Source of the DNA: Flavobacterium fluvii
GTDB taxonomy: Bacteria > Bacteroidota > Bacteroidia > Flavobacteriales > Flavobacteriaceae
Direction: 5' to 3'
Assembly: GCF_900129545.1 (NCBI RefSeq)
Contig: NZ_FQWB01000009.1
Coordinates: forward strand, 1-64,000
Length of the DNA: 64,000 bases
Shown: positions 1 through 7,430 of the stretch, piece after piece
Position numbering within the stretch: position 1 is the stretch's first letter
Layout of the letters: each line of letters opens with the position of its first letter
Notes under the pieces: model-generated
What the model was told of the DNA's origin: nothing
The model's input: the letters and a program-made list of their open reading frames with translations, nothing else
Databases searched by the model: none
Position numbers and translations under genes: made by a program

Positions 1-223
1 TTGGAGATTTAGACCGTTTTGGGGCGTTTGGACCCAAATCAAACGCCGACAAAGACAAATTCACCAAGAAAAATCAGCCACCAAAACGGATTTTTAACCC
101 CAAAAACGCTCTTTTACGGGATTTTAAAGGATAATGCCCTCGATTGTTCCCCAAAACGAGGATGTCCATTTTTAAAAACCTACTTATATATAAAGAGAAA
201 CGTCTTTATGTAAACAACTGCCT
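1..223. other. Intergenic stretch, no gene recognised
   Basis: No convincing coding region. A 64-codon open frame is present, but its composition (many Pro, Lys and Asn, no recognisable motif) looks like chance. A small hairpin is visible: GGCGTTTG at 23-30 pairs with CAAACGCC at 40-47. The gene to the left is outside the window. Confidence 0.5.
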
Positions 224-301
224 TAGCCCCGATAGCAGTGGAAATCCTTTTGTGCCGGGGTTCAGCACAAAAGATTGCAACGGATAGCGGGAAATAGCTC
301 C
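224..301 (+). ncRNA. Structured intergenic RNA-like element, copy 1 (Flavo-1-like?)
   Basis: Begins TAGCCCCGAT and ends with AGCGGGAAATAGCTCC. A central hairpin pairs CTTTTGTGC (247-255) with GCACAAAAG (265-273). An outer CCCG/CGGG pairing plus AGC/GCT can close the element. A second copy at 34666-34733 keeps the same conserved blocks (CCCCGAT, AGCGGA, AGCGGG), but its central stem has a different sequence that still pairs. That is the pattern expected of a structured RNA or RNA-encoded repeat. It resembles my recollection of the Flavo-1 RNA motif of Flavobacteria, but I cannot verify that identity. The stretch 354-430 has loosely similar blocks (GTTAGGGATAGAAG ... GCAAACCCC) and may be a degenerate relative. 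Confidence 0.5.
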
Positions 302-440
302 AGAAAAACCAGTCCTATATATAATGTATGAATTTAAAACCAATATCAAAATATGCGATTGCGTTAGGGATAGAAGAGAAAATCCTTGCGTGTCGAAACT
401 CAGTGAACTTCGTTCGAAATGAATAGCAAACCCCTTTACA

Positions 441-480
441 ATAGAAAAGCTGCTGCCGAATTCGGCAGCAGCTTTTCTAT
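441..480. terminator. Perfect 40-bp palindrome, probable bidirectional terminator
   Basis: The two 20-base halves are exact reverse complements, with a GC-rich core (GCTGCTGCCGAA / TTCGGCAGCAGC). A/T tails at the ends supply short U-tracts on either strand. It lies 21 bp beyond the stop of the minus-strand DUF4294 gene, so it most likely ends that transcript. Confidence 0.75.
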
Positions 481-500
481 AAAGAGTAAACCCAAAAGAT

Positions 501-1178
501 TTACTTTGCAGTTTCTATGGCTTTGTTCAACCAAAAATTTGTCAAATCATCATAATCTACCGGTGTAGCTGGAGGTTGATTAACCAACCTTCCCGATTCG
601 AATGCTCTTACCAATATGGTTTCTATCAGATAATCTTCATTCGATTCATATGGGGAATATTTCGCTTTTAATTCAAGATCAAACATTTTGGCAGTTGTAT
701 TGGACCAAAATGCCGTCCATCCGCTTTTTAACGTCTTTACCAACTCATAAGTAGTTATGCCTGTTTGACGATGAATCAACTTAATGAGTATTTGACCTTG
801 CTTGCGGGAAAGCTTTTTGAGCCTGGCTTCAAACTCGTTATTAAGGTAGTCTTCGACAATCTTGAAGTATTTTTTTTTATCCTTGGCTGTTTTCATGCTT
901 TTCATCCCTCTATTTAAAGCAGTTAATCGCTCTGAAGCCAGTTTTGCATAAGGATAGGTTTTATAAACTCGGTTTTTAAGAAGATCAAATTGTTTCTTGG
1001 ATTCTACATCCACCTTCCCTTTGTAGATAACTATTTCTTCCAATTGAATGGTATCATTAAATATAGTGTCGTTTTCCGTTAAAACATAACCCATTTTGGT
1101 TGTGTCTTCTTGAACTTGCTGTGCACTGACCGAAATTGAGACAAAAAGAAAAAACAAAAGGAAATTGATAATCTTCAT
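501..1178 (-). CDS. DUF4294 family exported protein
   Basis: 225 aa. The N-terminus (about 19 residues, hydrophobic, ending SVSAQ) is a classical signal peptide, so the protein is probably periplasmic. The rest is a Lys/Glu-rich, mostly helical region (about 70-200) without catalytic motifs that I can name. I recognise it as the flavobacterial DUF4294 family, typically encoded beside an M42 peptidase as here. Function is unknown. It is divergent from the peptidase gene at 1261 and has a TAnnTTTG box about 20 nt upstream of its start. The 40-bp palindrome at 441-480 probably terminates it. Confidence 0.8.
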   Translation of the reverse strand: MKIINFLLFFLFVSISVSAQQVQEDTTKMGYVLTENDTIFNDTIQLEEIVIYKGKVDVESKKQFDLLKNRVYKTYPYAKLASERLTALNRGMKSMKTAKDKKKYFKIVEDYLNNEFEARLKKLSRKQGQILIKLIHRQTGITTYELVKTLKSGWTAFWSNTTAKMFDLELKAKYSPYESNEDYLIETILVRAFESGRLVNQPPATPVDYDDLTNFWLNKAIETAK

Positions 1179-1197
1179 AAAGTAAAATTTTATATCA

Positions 1198-1205
1198 CAA
1201 AATTA
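1198..1205 (-). promoter_or_regulatory. -7 box (TAATTTTG) for the DUF4294 gene
   Basis: The minus strand reads TAATTTTG, an exact match to the Bacteroidota -7 consensus TAnnTTTG, 19 nt upstream of the start codon. No well-spaced -33 TTG is visible: the nearest is 25 bp further upstream. Confidence 0.4.
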
Positions 1206-1260
1206 TACAATATATATAGAACTGTAATACCAAATTTATAATTTAGCAAAAAATAATTTT

Positions 1261-2349
1261 ATGAGTTCAAAATCGATATTAAAAAAGACGTCACTTGTCT
1301 TTTTAGAAAACTACCTTAACAACGCTTCCCCAACTGGATATGAAAGTTCTGGACAAAAACTGTGGATGGATTATCTGAAACCTTATGTAGATACTTTCAT
1401 TACGGACACCTATGGAACTGCCGTGGGAGTTATTAATCCAGATGCTCCATACAAAGTAATAATTGAAGGTCACGCCGATGAAATTTCGTGGTATGTGAAT
1501 TACATTACGGAAGACGGATTGATTTACGTGATCAGAAACGGAGGCTCCGATCATCAAATCGCACCTTCCAAACGAGTAAACATTCATACCAAAAAAGGAA
1601 TCGTGAAAGGTGTTTTTGGTTGGCCAGCCATTCATACCCGAAATCGAGGCAAAGAAGAAACTCCAAAAATCGACAATTTATTCATTGATATTGGTTGTTC
1701 CAAAAAAGAAGAAGTTGAAGCTTTGGGCGTTCACGTGGGTTGCGTGATTACATATCCCGATGAATTTATGGTTTTGAACGAAAACAAATTTGTTTGTCGC
1801 GCCATTGATAATCGAATGGGCGGATTCATGATTGCCGAAGTCGCTCGTTTGCTGCACGAAAACAAGATTAAACTTCCTTTTGGACTATATGTCACCAATT
1901 CTGTCCAAGAAGAAGTAGGACTTCGTGGTGCCGAAATGATCACCAAAACCATCAAACCCAACGTAGCCATCATAACCGATGTTTGCCACGACTCTACCAC
2001 CCCAATGATTGACAAGAAAATTGAGGGAGAAACTAAAATTGGAAAAGGCCCCGTTATTACCTATGCACCTGCAGTTCAAAACAATTTAAGGGAACTTATT
2101 CTGGACACTGCCGAAGAGAAAAAAATCCCTTTCCAAAGACTGGCTTCTTCTAGAGTTACCGGAACTGACACCGATGCTTTTGCCTACAGCAATGGCGGAG
2201 TTGCCTCAGCATTGATTTCGCTGCCGTTGCGATATATGCACACCACGGTCGAAATGGTACATCGCGACGATGTGGAAAACGTGATAAAATTGATTTATGA
2301 AACTTTATTGAAAATGGAAAACGAGGAAACATTTTCCTATTTTAAATAG
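1261..2349 (+). CDS. M42 family zinc aminopeptidase
   Basis: 362 aa, normal length for the family. The M42/M28-type co-catalytic metal site is complete: IIEGHADEI (His and the nearby Asp), RAIDNRMGG (bridging Asp), SVQEEVGL (catalytic Glu plus metal Glu), ITDVCHD (Asp) and RYMHTTVEMVH (His). There is no signal peptide, so it is a cytoplasmic metallo-aminopeptidase of the glutamyl/deblocking aminopeptidase type that trims peptides from the N-terminus. Substrate preference cannot be read from the sequence. It is transcribed alone, divergent from the DUF4294 gene and convergent with the thioredoxin-like genes, and it ends at the shared terminator at 2371-2407. Confidence 0.93.
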   Translation: MSSKSILKKTSLVFLENYLNNASPTGYESSGQKLWMDYLKPYVDTFITDTYGTAVGVINPDAPYKVIIEGHADEISWYVNYITEDGLIYVIRNGGSDHQIAPSKRVNIHTKKGIVKGVFGWPAIHTRNRGKEETPKIDNLFIDIGCSKKEEVEALGVHVGCVITYPDEFMVLNENKFVCRAIDNRMGGFMIAEVARLLHENKIKLPFGLYVTNSVQEEVGLRGAEMITKTIKPNVAIITDVCHDSTTPMIDKKIEGETKIGKGPVITYAPAVQNNLRELILDTAEEKKIPFQRLASSRVTGTDTDAFAYSNGGVASALISLPLRYMHTTVEMVHRDDVENVIKLIYETLLKMENEETFSYFK

Positions 2350-2370
2350 AATGACATAGTTCTAAAAGCA

Positions 2371-2407
2371 AAAATCCTTTCCTTTATAATCAAAAGGAAA
2401 GGATTTT
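2371..2407. terminator. Bidirectional intrinsic terminator
   Basis: AAAATCCTTTCCTTT (2371-2385) pairs with AAAGGAAAGGATTTT (2393-2407), leaving a 7-nt loop with T/A tracts at both ends. It separates the convergent M42 peptidase and thioredoxin-like genes. Confidence 0.85.
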
Positions 2408-2430
2408 TTAGTTTTATAGTTAATGATATC

Positions 2431-3036
2431 CTATTTCTTAGCTTTAATAGAACAACCAATAGCTTTTGTAGTTTCTGGAGAAGGCGTTTTTCCGCTTTCT
2501 AAAGCCGCGATGGCATTTTCAAGATATTTTTCCTTTACATCGCTGGCACTATCCACGTTGTCGTCAATGGCTCCAATGTATTTTACAACACGATTTTTAT
2601 CCAATAAAAAGGCGTGAGGAGTTTTGGTAGCGCCGTATTGAGGATATATTTTTTGACCATCATCAAATAAATAAGGAAACGCAAACCCTTTTTCTTTGGC
2701 TCTAACCTTCATTGATTCAAAACTATCATCAGGTTCAAGGGCAGGATCGTTTGGATTAATAGCCAACAAAACATATCCTTGTGGTTTGTATTTTTTGGCC
2801 AAAGCATTAATCCTGTCCTCATATTTCTTAGCAAAAGGACAATGATTACACGTAAAAACAACTATAAAGCCTTTTGCATCTTTATAATCAGCCATTCCAT
2901 ACATTTTTCCATCAACCGATTTTAATTTAAAATCAGTGGCTTTATCACCAATTTTATAGGGAGTTGGCACATCCGAACTAAAGGCCGTGGCTAAAAACAC
3001 TGTAACAAACAATAAAAAAACAGACAACTTTTTCAT
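2431..3036 (-). CDS. Thioredoxin-like/AhpC-TSA family exported protein
   Basis: 201 aa with an N-terminal signal peptide (MKKLSVFLLFVTVFLATAFS). The thioredoxin-fold active site reads VFTCNHCPFAKKYEDRI, a CxxC pair (Cys-Asn-His-Cys), followed by ALEPDDSFESMKVRAKEKG and the cis-Pro segment KTPHAFLLD. I place it in the AhpC/TSA-redoxin group of periplasmic thiol-disulfide or peroxiredoxin-like proteins. The exact redox partner is unknown. It lies 14 bp after the TlpA-like gene on the same strand, so the two are likely co-transcribed. Confidence 0.85.
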   Translation of the reverse strand: MKKLSVFLLFVTVFLATAFSSDVPTPYKIGDKATDFKLKSVDGKMYGMADYKDAKGFIVVFTCNHCPFAKKYEDRINALAKKYKPQGYVLLAINPNDPALEPDDSFESMKVRAKEKGFAFPYLFDDGQKIYPQYGATKTPHAFLLDKNRVVKYIGAIDDNVDSASDVKEKYLENAIAALESGKTPSPETTKAIGCSIKAKK

Positions 3037-3050
3037 GACATAATAGGGGT

Positions 3051-3527
3051 TTAGTTAATAATCTTGTTTACGTAATCATTGAGTTCCTTGTAGTCTGAAA
3101 AAATCTTTTCCACAAAAAATTTCTTTCCGTTTTTGATAATCAATGTTGCCGGAATGGATCCAGACCAATCTTTATCGACTATAGGAAGCCAGGTATTATA
3201 ATCTTTATCCGTGAGCAAAACGACTTCAGATTTGATTAATTTTTTCTTTACAAATGGGAGTAATTTTGACTCAAATTGATTCTTGAAATCCAAACTTACG
3301 AGAACCACTTTTATGTCTTTATTCTCGGAATTTAATTGTTCAAAATGGGGTAATTCTTTCACGCAAGGCGCACACCAAGTTGCCCAAAAATTGACTACGT
3401 AAATGGTCTTTTCATCCCCCAAAACAGTCTTTTCCAAAGTGGCATAATTATCAAAAACAGCTACTTTTTGAGCAACAATTGCATTCGAAAATGAAAGCAA
3501 AAAAAGAATATAAAATAAATATTTCAT
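3051..3527 (-). CDS. TlpA-like thioredoxin family protein
   Basis: 158 aa. A signal peptide of about 19 residues is followed by a compact thioredoxin fold with the motif NFWATWCAPCVKELPHF (CxxC active site) and a cis-Pro segment GSIPATLII. This is the TlpA/ResA type of periplasmic disulfide reductase, which keeps cysteines of exported proteins or cytochromes reduced. It is the first gene of a two-gene unit with the AhpC/TSA-like protein downstream. Cytochrome-maturation genes are absent, so the client is not indicated. Confidence 0.88.
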   Translation of the reverse strand: MKYLFYILFLLSFSNAIVAQKVAVFDNYATLEKTVLGDEKTIYVVNFWATWCAPCVKELPHFEQLNSENKDIKVVLVSLDFKNQFESKLLPFVKKKLIKSEVVLLTDKDYNTWLPIVDKDWSGSIPATLIIKNGKKFFVEKIFSDYKELNDYVNKIIN

Positions 3528-3941
3528 CCAGATAATTTAATTGACACCTAATCAAACGAAGATACAATCTTTAAATAATTTTATGGAAATCCTTAACAAA
3601 AAATTATCAGTTGTTTTCAGAAAAACAACTCTTTAAAATTAGATGTTTTTCCTGTTTCAAGAGAATTAAATTTTATTCAAAACACATAAAAACGACTTTC
3701 AACTTTAACTGAACTCTAAAAAAAAAGCAACACTACCACAAACACTTTCCTCAGATTATTCCAAAAAAAACCAGGCTTTTTATCCTGGTTCATTATTTAC
3801 AAAGCAAGCCCGTTTTCGGTTTTAAAAAACCGATTTTCATATCCAAAAAATACCATAGATTAAATCTATGTTATACATTTAAGTTATTAAACACCAGTTA
3901 TTTTAAATATATTTATATAATTTTATAATTTAAATAAAAAA
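3528..3941. other. AT-rich intergenic stretch with terminators
   Basis: No gene. It contains the promoter side of the TlpA-like gene and two hairpins: 3769-3790 (probable end of the 2TM/kinase operon) and a second stem, TCGGTTTT (3816-3823) with AAAACCGA (3826-3833). The rest is low-complexity A/T. Confidence 0.6.
3769..3790 (-). terminator. Intrinsic terminator of the LytTR/2TM operon
   Basis: AACCAGG (3769-3775) pairs with CCTGGTT (3784-3790). On the minus strand the stem is followed by a run of eight U. It lies about 150 nt beyond the stop of the LytTR regulator. Confidence 0.7.
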
Positions 3942-4700
3942 TCAACCAATCCAAGCCTTGAAATCAGCAACTTTTTCACGACTTACTATCACCTCATCGG
4001 CTACATAAGACGGCAAAATCACCTTCAAACGAGAATTACTGTACACCAAAATTTCCTTGATTGATTTTAATGGAATGATGAATTTCCGACTTATTCGGTA
4101 AAATGCCGCCGGATCTAATTCTTGTTCCAAAACTTCCAAAGCAGACTCAATCAAATAATTTCTGTTGTCGAAAGTATGAATATAAGTCCCTTTGTTTTCA
4201 CTAAAAAAACATTCGATTTCATCAACAGAAATGACCTTGAGATGCTGCCCTATTTTGACCGTGAACCGAGTTTTGAAATTTTTGTCGAATGGATTTTGGA
4301 ACATTTTTTTTATTTGTTCAAAATCCAATTGAAGGGTATTTTCCTGTTTTGGCAAACGCGTTTTAAATTTAGAAATTGCCACTTCCAAATCATCTTCGTC
4401 GATGGGTTTCAAGAGGTAATCAATCGAGTTTAATTTAAATGCTTTTAGGGCATATTCATCATAAGCCGTAGTGAAAATTATGGCACTTTTTATGTCCACT
4501 TTTTCGAATATTTCGAACGACAAACCATCCGATAATTGAATGTCCAAAAAGATCAAATCGGGATGCTCATTCTTGGAAAACCATTCAATGGATTCCTCCA
4601 CGGAATGAAGCATCACTCCTACTTCAATTTCGAGTTTTTCAAGTTTGCGTTGGAGCAATCTTGCCGCCGGTTTTTCGTCTTCGATTATTATTGTCTTCAA
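3942..4700 (-). CDS. LytTR-type response regulator
   Basis: 252 aa. An N-terminal receiver domain (about 1-120) has the acidic pair IIEDEK and the phospho-acceptor Asp in HPDLIFLDIQLSDG, with the conserved Thr (FTTAYDEYA) and Lys (LLKPID). The C-terminal half (about 145-248) is a LytTR DNA-binding domain (IECFFSENKGTYIHTF ... FYRISRKFIIPL). It is the last gene of an operon that begins with the LytS-type kinase at 6062-7399, which is the usual partner of LytTR regulators. Output genes are not identifiable here; autoregulation is possible. Confidence 0.93.
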   Translation of the reverse strand: MKTIIIEDEKPAARLLQRKLEKLEIEVGVMLHSVEESIEWFSKNEHPDLIFLDIQLSDGLSFEIFEKVDIKSAIIFTTAYDEYALKAFKLNSIDYLLKPIDEDDLEVAISKFKTRLPKQENTLQLDFEQIKKMFQNPFDKNFKTRFTVKIGQHLKVISVDEIECFFSENKGTYIHTFDNRNYLIESALEVLEQELDPAAFYRISRKFIIPLKSIKEILVYSNSRLKVILPSYVADEVIVSREKVADFKAWIG

Positions 4701-4736
4701 GATTTTCTATTTAATGTTTAAATGCCGAACACTTTT

Positions 4737-5087
4737 TTACTCCCATTTTTCGCTTTTATCTTTATCCATAAACTTCTGGATTTTTCGTTCTTCCCAGTTT
4801 TGTCCAAAAAACAAGTCTCTTCCAAAAACTGATAATCCATGAGCCAATAAACCAATTCCCCAAAATAATGCGGTTGAAAAAGTTTCCCATCTAAAAAATA
4901 CCCCTGTATCGAAGGAATTTTTATTGTAGCTGGATGCAACAATAAAAAGATTGACCAAAAGATACACCAGTACGTGAACATAGAATCCTTTAATTCTTTT
5001 TACTCTCTTATACGCCAAACGGTATCTTCTATCCGGATTATAATTTTCCGATTGGTAATCGTCAAATATTCTTCTTGATTGTCTCAT
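4737..5087 (-). CDS. 2TM domain protein (array copy 4)
   Basis: 116 aa, the most divergent of the four stand-alone 2TM proteins. It has a basic N-terminal extension (MRQSRRIFDDYQSENYNPD), then the family pattern YRLAYKRVKRIKGFYVH, one membrane helix (YLLVNLFIVASS), a short loop, a second helix (FWGIGLLAHGLSVFG) and a charged tail (WEERKIQKFMDKDKSEKWE). Both ends should be cytoplasmic. It sits 36 bp before the LytTR gene in the same operon. Function is unknown; the context suggests a membrane accessory of the kinase. Confidence 0.82.
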   Translation of the reverse strand: MRQSRRIFDDYQSENYNPDRRYRLAYKRVKRIKGFYVHVLVYLLVNLFIVASSYNKNSFDTGVFFRWETFSTALFWGIGLLAHGLSVFGRDLFFGQNWEERKIQKFMDKDKSEKWE

Positions 5088-5102
5088 TACATTAAATTTT
5101 AA

Positions 5103-5408
5103 TTATTCCCAAGTGTTTTTTGATTGTCTTTCATTTTCCATAAACTCAGAAATCTTTTTATTTTCCCAGTCTTTATCAAAAAACGGTGCAAAATTAAAAA
5201 CTTTCAATCCATGCAAAACCACTGCCATACCCCAACCCAACAAGCTCCAAATAAAATACAAATAGCCTGGCGAAGTCATAAGATTTACAACAATCACAAT
5301 TGGATTTACAAGAACATAAACAGTCAAATGTTCATAAAATTTTTTAATTTCTTCCACTCTTTTTTGAGCCCTAAAGTAGCGTTCCTCTTCTGTATAATTT
5401 GTTTCCAT
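5103..5408 (-). CDS. 2TM domain protein (array copy 3)
   Basis: 101 aa. N-terminal amphipathic segment YTEEERYFRAQKRVEEIKKF, two hydrophobic helices (about 28-48 and 55-75) joined by a short loop containing SPGYLYFIWSLLGWG, then the tail WENKKISEFMENE. No enzymatic motif. It is 15 bp from copy 4 and 21 bp from copy 2, consistent with one transcript. Diverged more than copies 1 and 2, so it is an older duplicate. Confidence 0.85.
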   Translation of the reverse strand: METNYTEEERYFRAQKRVEEIKKFYEHLTVYVLVNPIVIVVNLMTSPGYLYFIWSLLGWGMAVVLHGLKVFNFAPFFDKDWENKKISEFMENERQSKNTWE

Positions 5409-5415
5409 TTTAGTT

Positions 5416-5854
5416 GATTTATAAAGATGTTACTTCCACGATTTATCTTCCTTGTCCATAAACTCTTTTATTTTTTTCTCTTCCCACTCTTTTCCAAAGA
5501 ACGGCATATAATTAAAGACCTTTAAGCCGTGAAAAACAACTCCTACTCCCCACCACAATAGCGGCCAATAAAACCACAAATGATTTGGAGACGTAATTAA
5601 ATTTATTGCTGTTAAAAGGAAATTTACCATAACAAAAGACTTCAAGTTCTCGTAAAAACCTTTAATTTCTTCCATTCTTTTTCTCGCTCTAACATAACGT
5701 TCCTCTTCTGTATAATTTGTTTCCATCCAGTAGATTTATAAAGATGTTACTCCCACGATTTATCTTCCTTGTCCATAAACTCTTTTATTTTTTTCTCTTC
5801 CCATTCTTTTCCAAAGAACGGCATATAATTAAAGACCTTTAAGCCGTGAAAAAC
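5416..5854. repeat. Near-identical direct repeats within 2TM copies 1 and 2
   Basis: The 122-bp segment 5416-5537 recurs at 5733-5854 with about two substitutions and no gaps by eye. It covers the end of each gene (second helix and charged tail) plus the spacer after the stop codon. The flanking parts of the two genes are much less alike. Confidence 0.8.
5430..5726 (-). CDS. 2TM domain protein (array copy 2)
   Basis: 98 aa, same architecture: charged N-terminal helix (EERYVRARKRMEEIKGFY), helix 1, a short polar turn ending in SPNHLWFYWPLLWWG, helix 2 (VVFHGLKVFNY) and a tail MPFFGKEWEEKKIKEFMDKE. Its 3' end is nearly identical in DNA to that of copy 1 (5416-5537 versus 5733-5854, two differences by eye), while the 5' half differs clearly. 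That indicates recent duplication or gene conversion limited to the second helix and tail. Confidence 0.87.
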   Translation of the reverse strand: METNYTEEERYVRARKRMEEIKGFYENLKSFVMVNFLLTAINLITSPNHLWFYWPLLWWGVGVVFHGLKVFNYMPFFGKEWEEKKIKEFMDKEDKSWK

Positions 5855-6043
5855 TACTCCAATTCCCCAACCAAGCATTGGCCAAAAAAACCACAAATAG
5901 GCTGGCGAAGTGAGAAGATTAATAACCATAAGACCCATATTTACAACAACATAAGCTATTAAATTTCCATAAAACCCTTTGATTTCTTCCACCCTTTTTT
6001 TTGCTGCATAATAGCGTTCTTCTTCTGTATATTTATTTTCCAT
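5747..6043 (-). CDS. 2TM domain protein (array copy 1)
   Basis: 98 aa. Starts MENKYTEEERYYAAKKRVEE, followed by two membrane helices and the tail KEWEEKKIKEFMDKEDKSWE shared with copy 2. It is the first stand-alone 2TM gene after the kinase, 18 bp downstream of its stop. The 2TM family (two helices plus short amphipathic ends) is described only as a domain of unknown function. Position between a kinase and its regulator suggests a signalling or kinase-modulating role, which is inference. Confidence 0.87.
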   Translation of the reverse strand: MENKYTEEERYYAAKKRVEEIKGFYGNLIAYVVVNMGLMVINLLTSPAYLWFFWPMLGWGIGVVFHGLKVFNYMPFFGKEWEEKKIKEFMDKEDKSWE

Positions 6044-6061
6044 TGTTTCAAATATTAAAAA

Positions 6062-7399
6062 TTATTTCCAGGTTTGTTTTTTATCTTCTTTTCTCAAAAT
6101 TTCTTGAATTTTGCGTTCTTCCCAATTGGAGCTGTAACCAAAAACCTTGAAAGCATGCATCAAAAGCCCAAATCCCCAACCTGCCGCCGAAAACCAAAAC
6201 CATTGAAAATTTGGCATATAAGTCAGGTTAATAAAGATTAAAAAAGGAATGACGCAGCAATATGAAATCAAGTTTCCGTAAAATCCTTTGAGTTCTTCCA
6301 CTCGTTTTTTGGCTCTGTAATAAGCCGAGTTTTCGATATAATTTGTACTTGATTCCATAATTGATATTTGTTTGGTTAAAACAGGAATTTTGACCGTAAA
6401 TGTTTGTTCGTTTTGTTCTATCAATACTTTTCTGTTGGTAATAATTCCATAACGATTGATTATGTTTTGTAATCCGACTCCTTGTCTATCCTGCAACACT
6501 TCTTTCTTTCGATAATCGTTTTGAATAGCTAGATAATCGGCTTCCATAAAAATGCGAATCTTTAATGGTCTTTGTTCGCTAACCACATTATGCTTTACCG
6601 TGTTTTCCAATAAAAGCTGCAAGGAAAGCGGAACAACCTTGGCTTCCGGATTAGGAATAGTTGCAGGCAATTCATAAAACAAGCTGTTTTCAAAACGCAT
6701 TTTCAACAAATTCATGTAGGTTTTGGCAAAAGCCAATTCCTCTTCAACAGAAACCAATTCTTTGTCTTTTTGTTCCAAAACATAGCGGTAAATCTTGGAC
6801 AAGGAAGTCGTGAATTTTTGTGCATTATCTGGATTTTCTTCAATCAAGGAGCTCAAAACATTCAAACTATTGAATAAAAAATGTGGGTCGATTTGGTTTT
6901 TTAAACTTTCAAACTTTGCAGAAGCCGTTCCTGCAATGATTTTTTGCTCTTTGACTTTGTTCTCTTGATATCCTTTGTAGAGATAAACAAAATGAACAAT
7001 CAACAGCACCGCAAAAGCAAAAAATGAGGCTACAACATAATCAGAAGCACTTTCATTGGCGATAAAAACATCAAATGGCTTGTTTTCAATCACGGTATTA
7101 ATAAAAACCCTCAACAAAAAAATAACAAATAGTGTAAGAAAAAAGGACGAAACAAAACCGATAAATATTCTTCTTTTAGAAAACCTTTTTTTGATGAAAA
7201 TTTTATCTAACGTGATAAACAAAAATGTATTGGACAGATGCAATGCAAAACTATAAAGAATTGTATATAAAAACATTACACCTAATCTCTCATCCAAAGA
7301 AAAATTCCCGTTAAAAGCTCGAATTAGATTAAGTACCACAAAAATGGCTAATCCAATAAAAAACGCTCGTGGAAATTCTTTTACATAATCATTTTTCAT
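6062..7399 (-). CDS. LytS-type sensor histidine kinase fused to a C-terminal 2TM domain
   Basis: 445 aa from the ATG at 7399 (an upstream TTG two codons earlier lies inside the promoter). Four predicted membrane helices (about 10-145) are followed by a His_kinase domain with the phospho-acceptor motif LKNQIDPHFLFNSLNVL (His173), an ATPase domain with N-box LLLENTVKHN (about 264-270) and G-box RQGVGLQNIINRYG, and finally a complete 2TM domain (about 348-445). The kinase part ends near KIPVLTKQ; then comes MESSTNYIENSAYYRAKKR, which aligns with the very start of the stand-alone 2TM proteins. The gene is therefore a kinase/2TM fusion. It leads the operon containing four more 2TM genes and the LytTR regulator. 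Confidence 0.92.
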   Translation of the reverse strand: MKNDYVKEFPRAFFIGLAIFVVLNLIRAFNGNFSLDERLGVMFLYTILYSFALHLSNTFLFITLDKIFIKKRFSKRRIFIGFVSSFFLTLFVIFLLRVFINTVIENKPFDVFIANESASDYVVASFFAFAVLLIVHFVYLYKGYQENKVKEQKIIAGTASAKFESLKNQIDPHFLFNSLNVLSSLIEENPDNAQKFTTSLSKIYRYVLEQKDKELVSVEEELAFAKTYMNLLKMRFENSLFYELPATIPNPEAKVVPLSLQLLLENTVKHNVVSEQRPLKIRIFMEADYLAIQNDYRKKEVLQDRQGVGLQNIINRYGIITNRKVLIEQNEQTFTVKIPVLTKQISIMESSTNYIENSAYYRAKKRVEELKGFYGNLISYCCVIPFLIFINLTYMPNFQWFWFSAAGWGFGLLMHAFKVFGYSSNWEERKIQEILRKEDKKQTWK

Positions 7400-7402
7400 C
7401 AC

Positions 7403-7410
7403 CAAATTTA
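7403..7410 (-). promoter_or_regulatory. -7 box (TAAATTTG) of the kinase/2TM operon
   Basis: Exact TAnnTTTG on the minus strand, ending 3 nt before the ATG at 7399. With the usual -7 spacing, transcription would start at or beside the start codon, giving a leaderless mRNA. It also argues against the TTG start, which overlaps the box. No well-spaced -33 TTG is visible. Confidence 0.5.
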
Positions 7411-7430
7411 TTAAAATTACAATCTCTGAT

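Noticed and set aside
19..213. 64-codon open frame at the left end
   Set aside because: Composition is not protein-like, no homologous motif, and it runs into the RNA-like element region; most likely chance.
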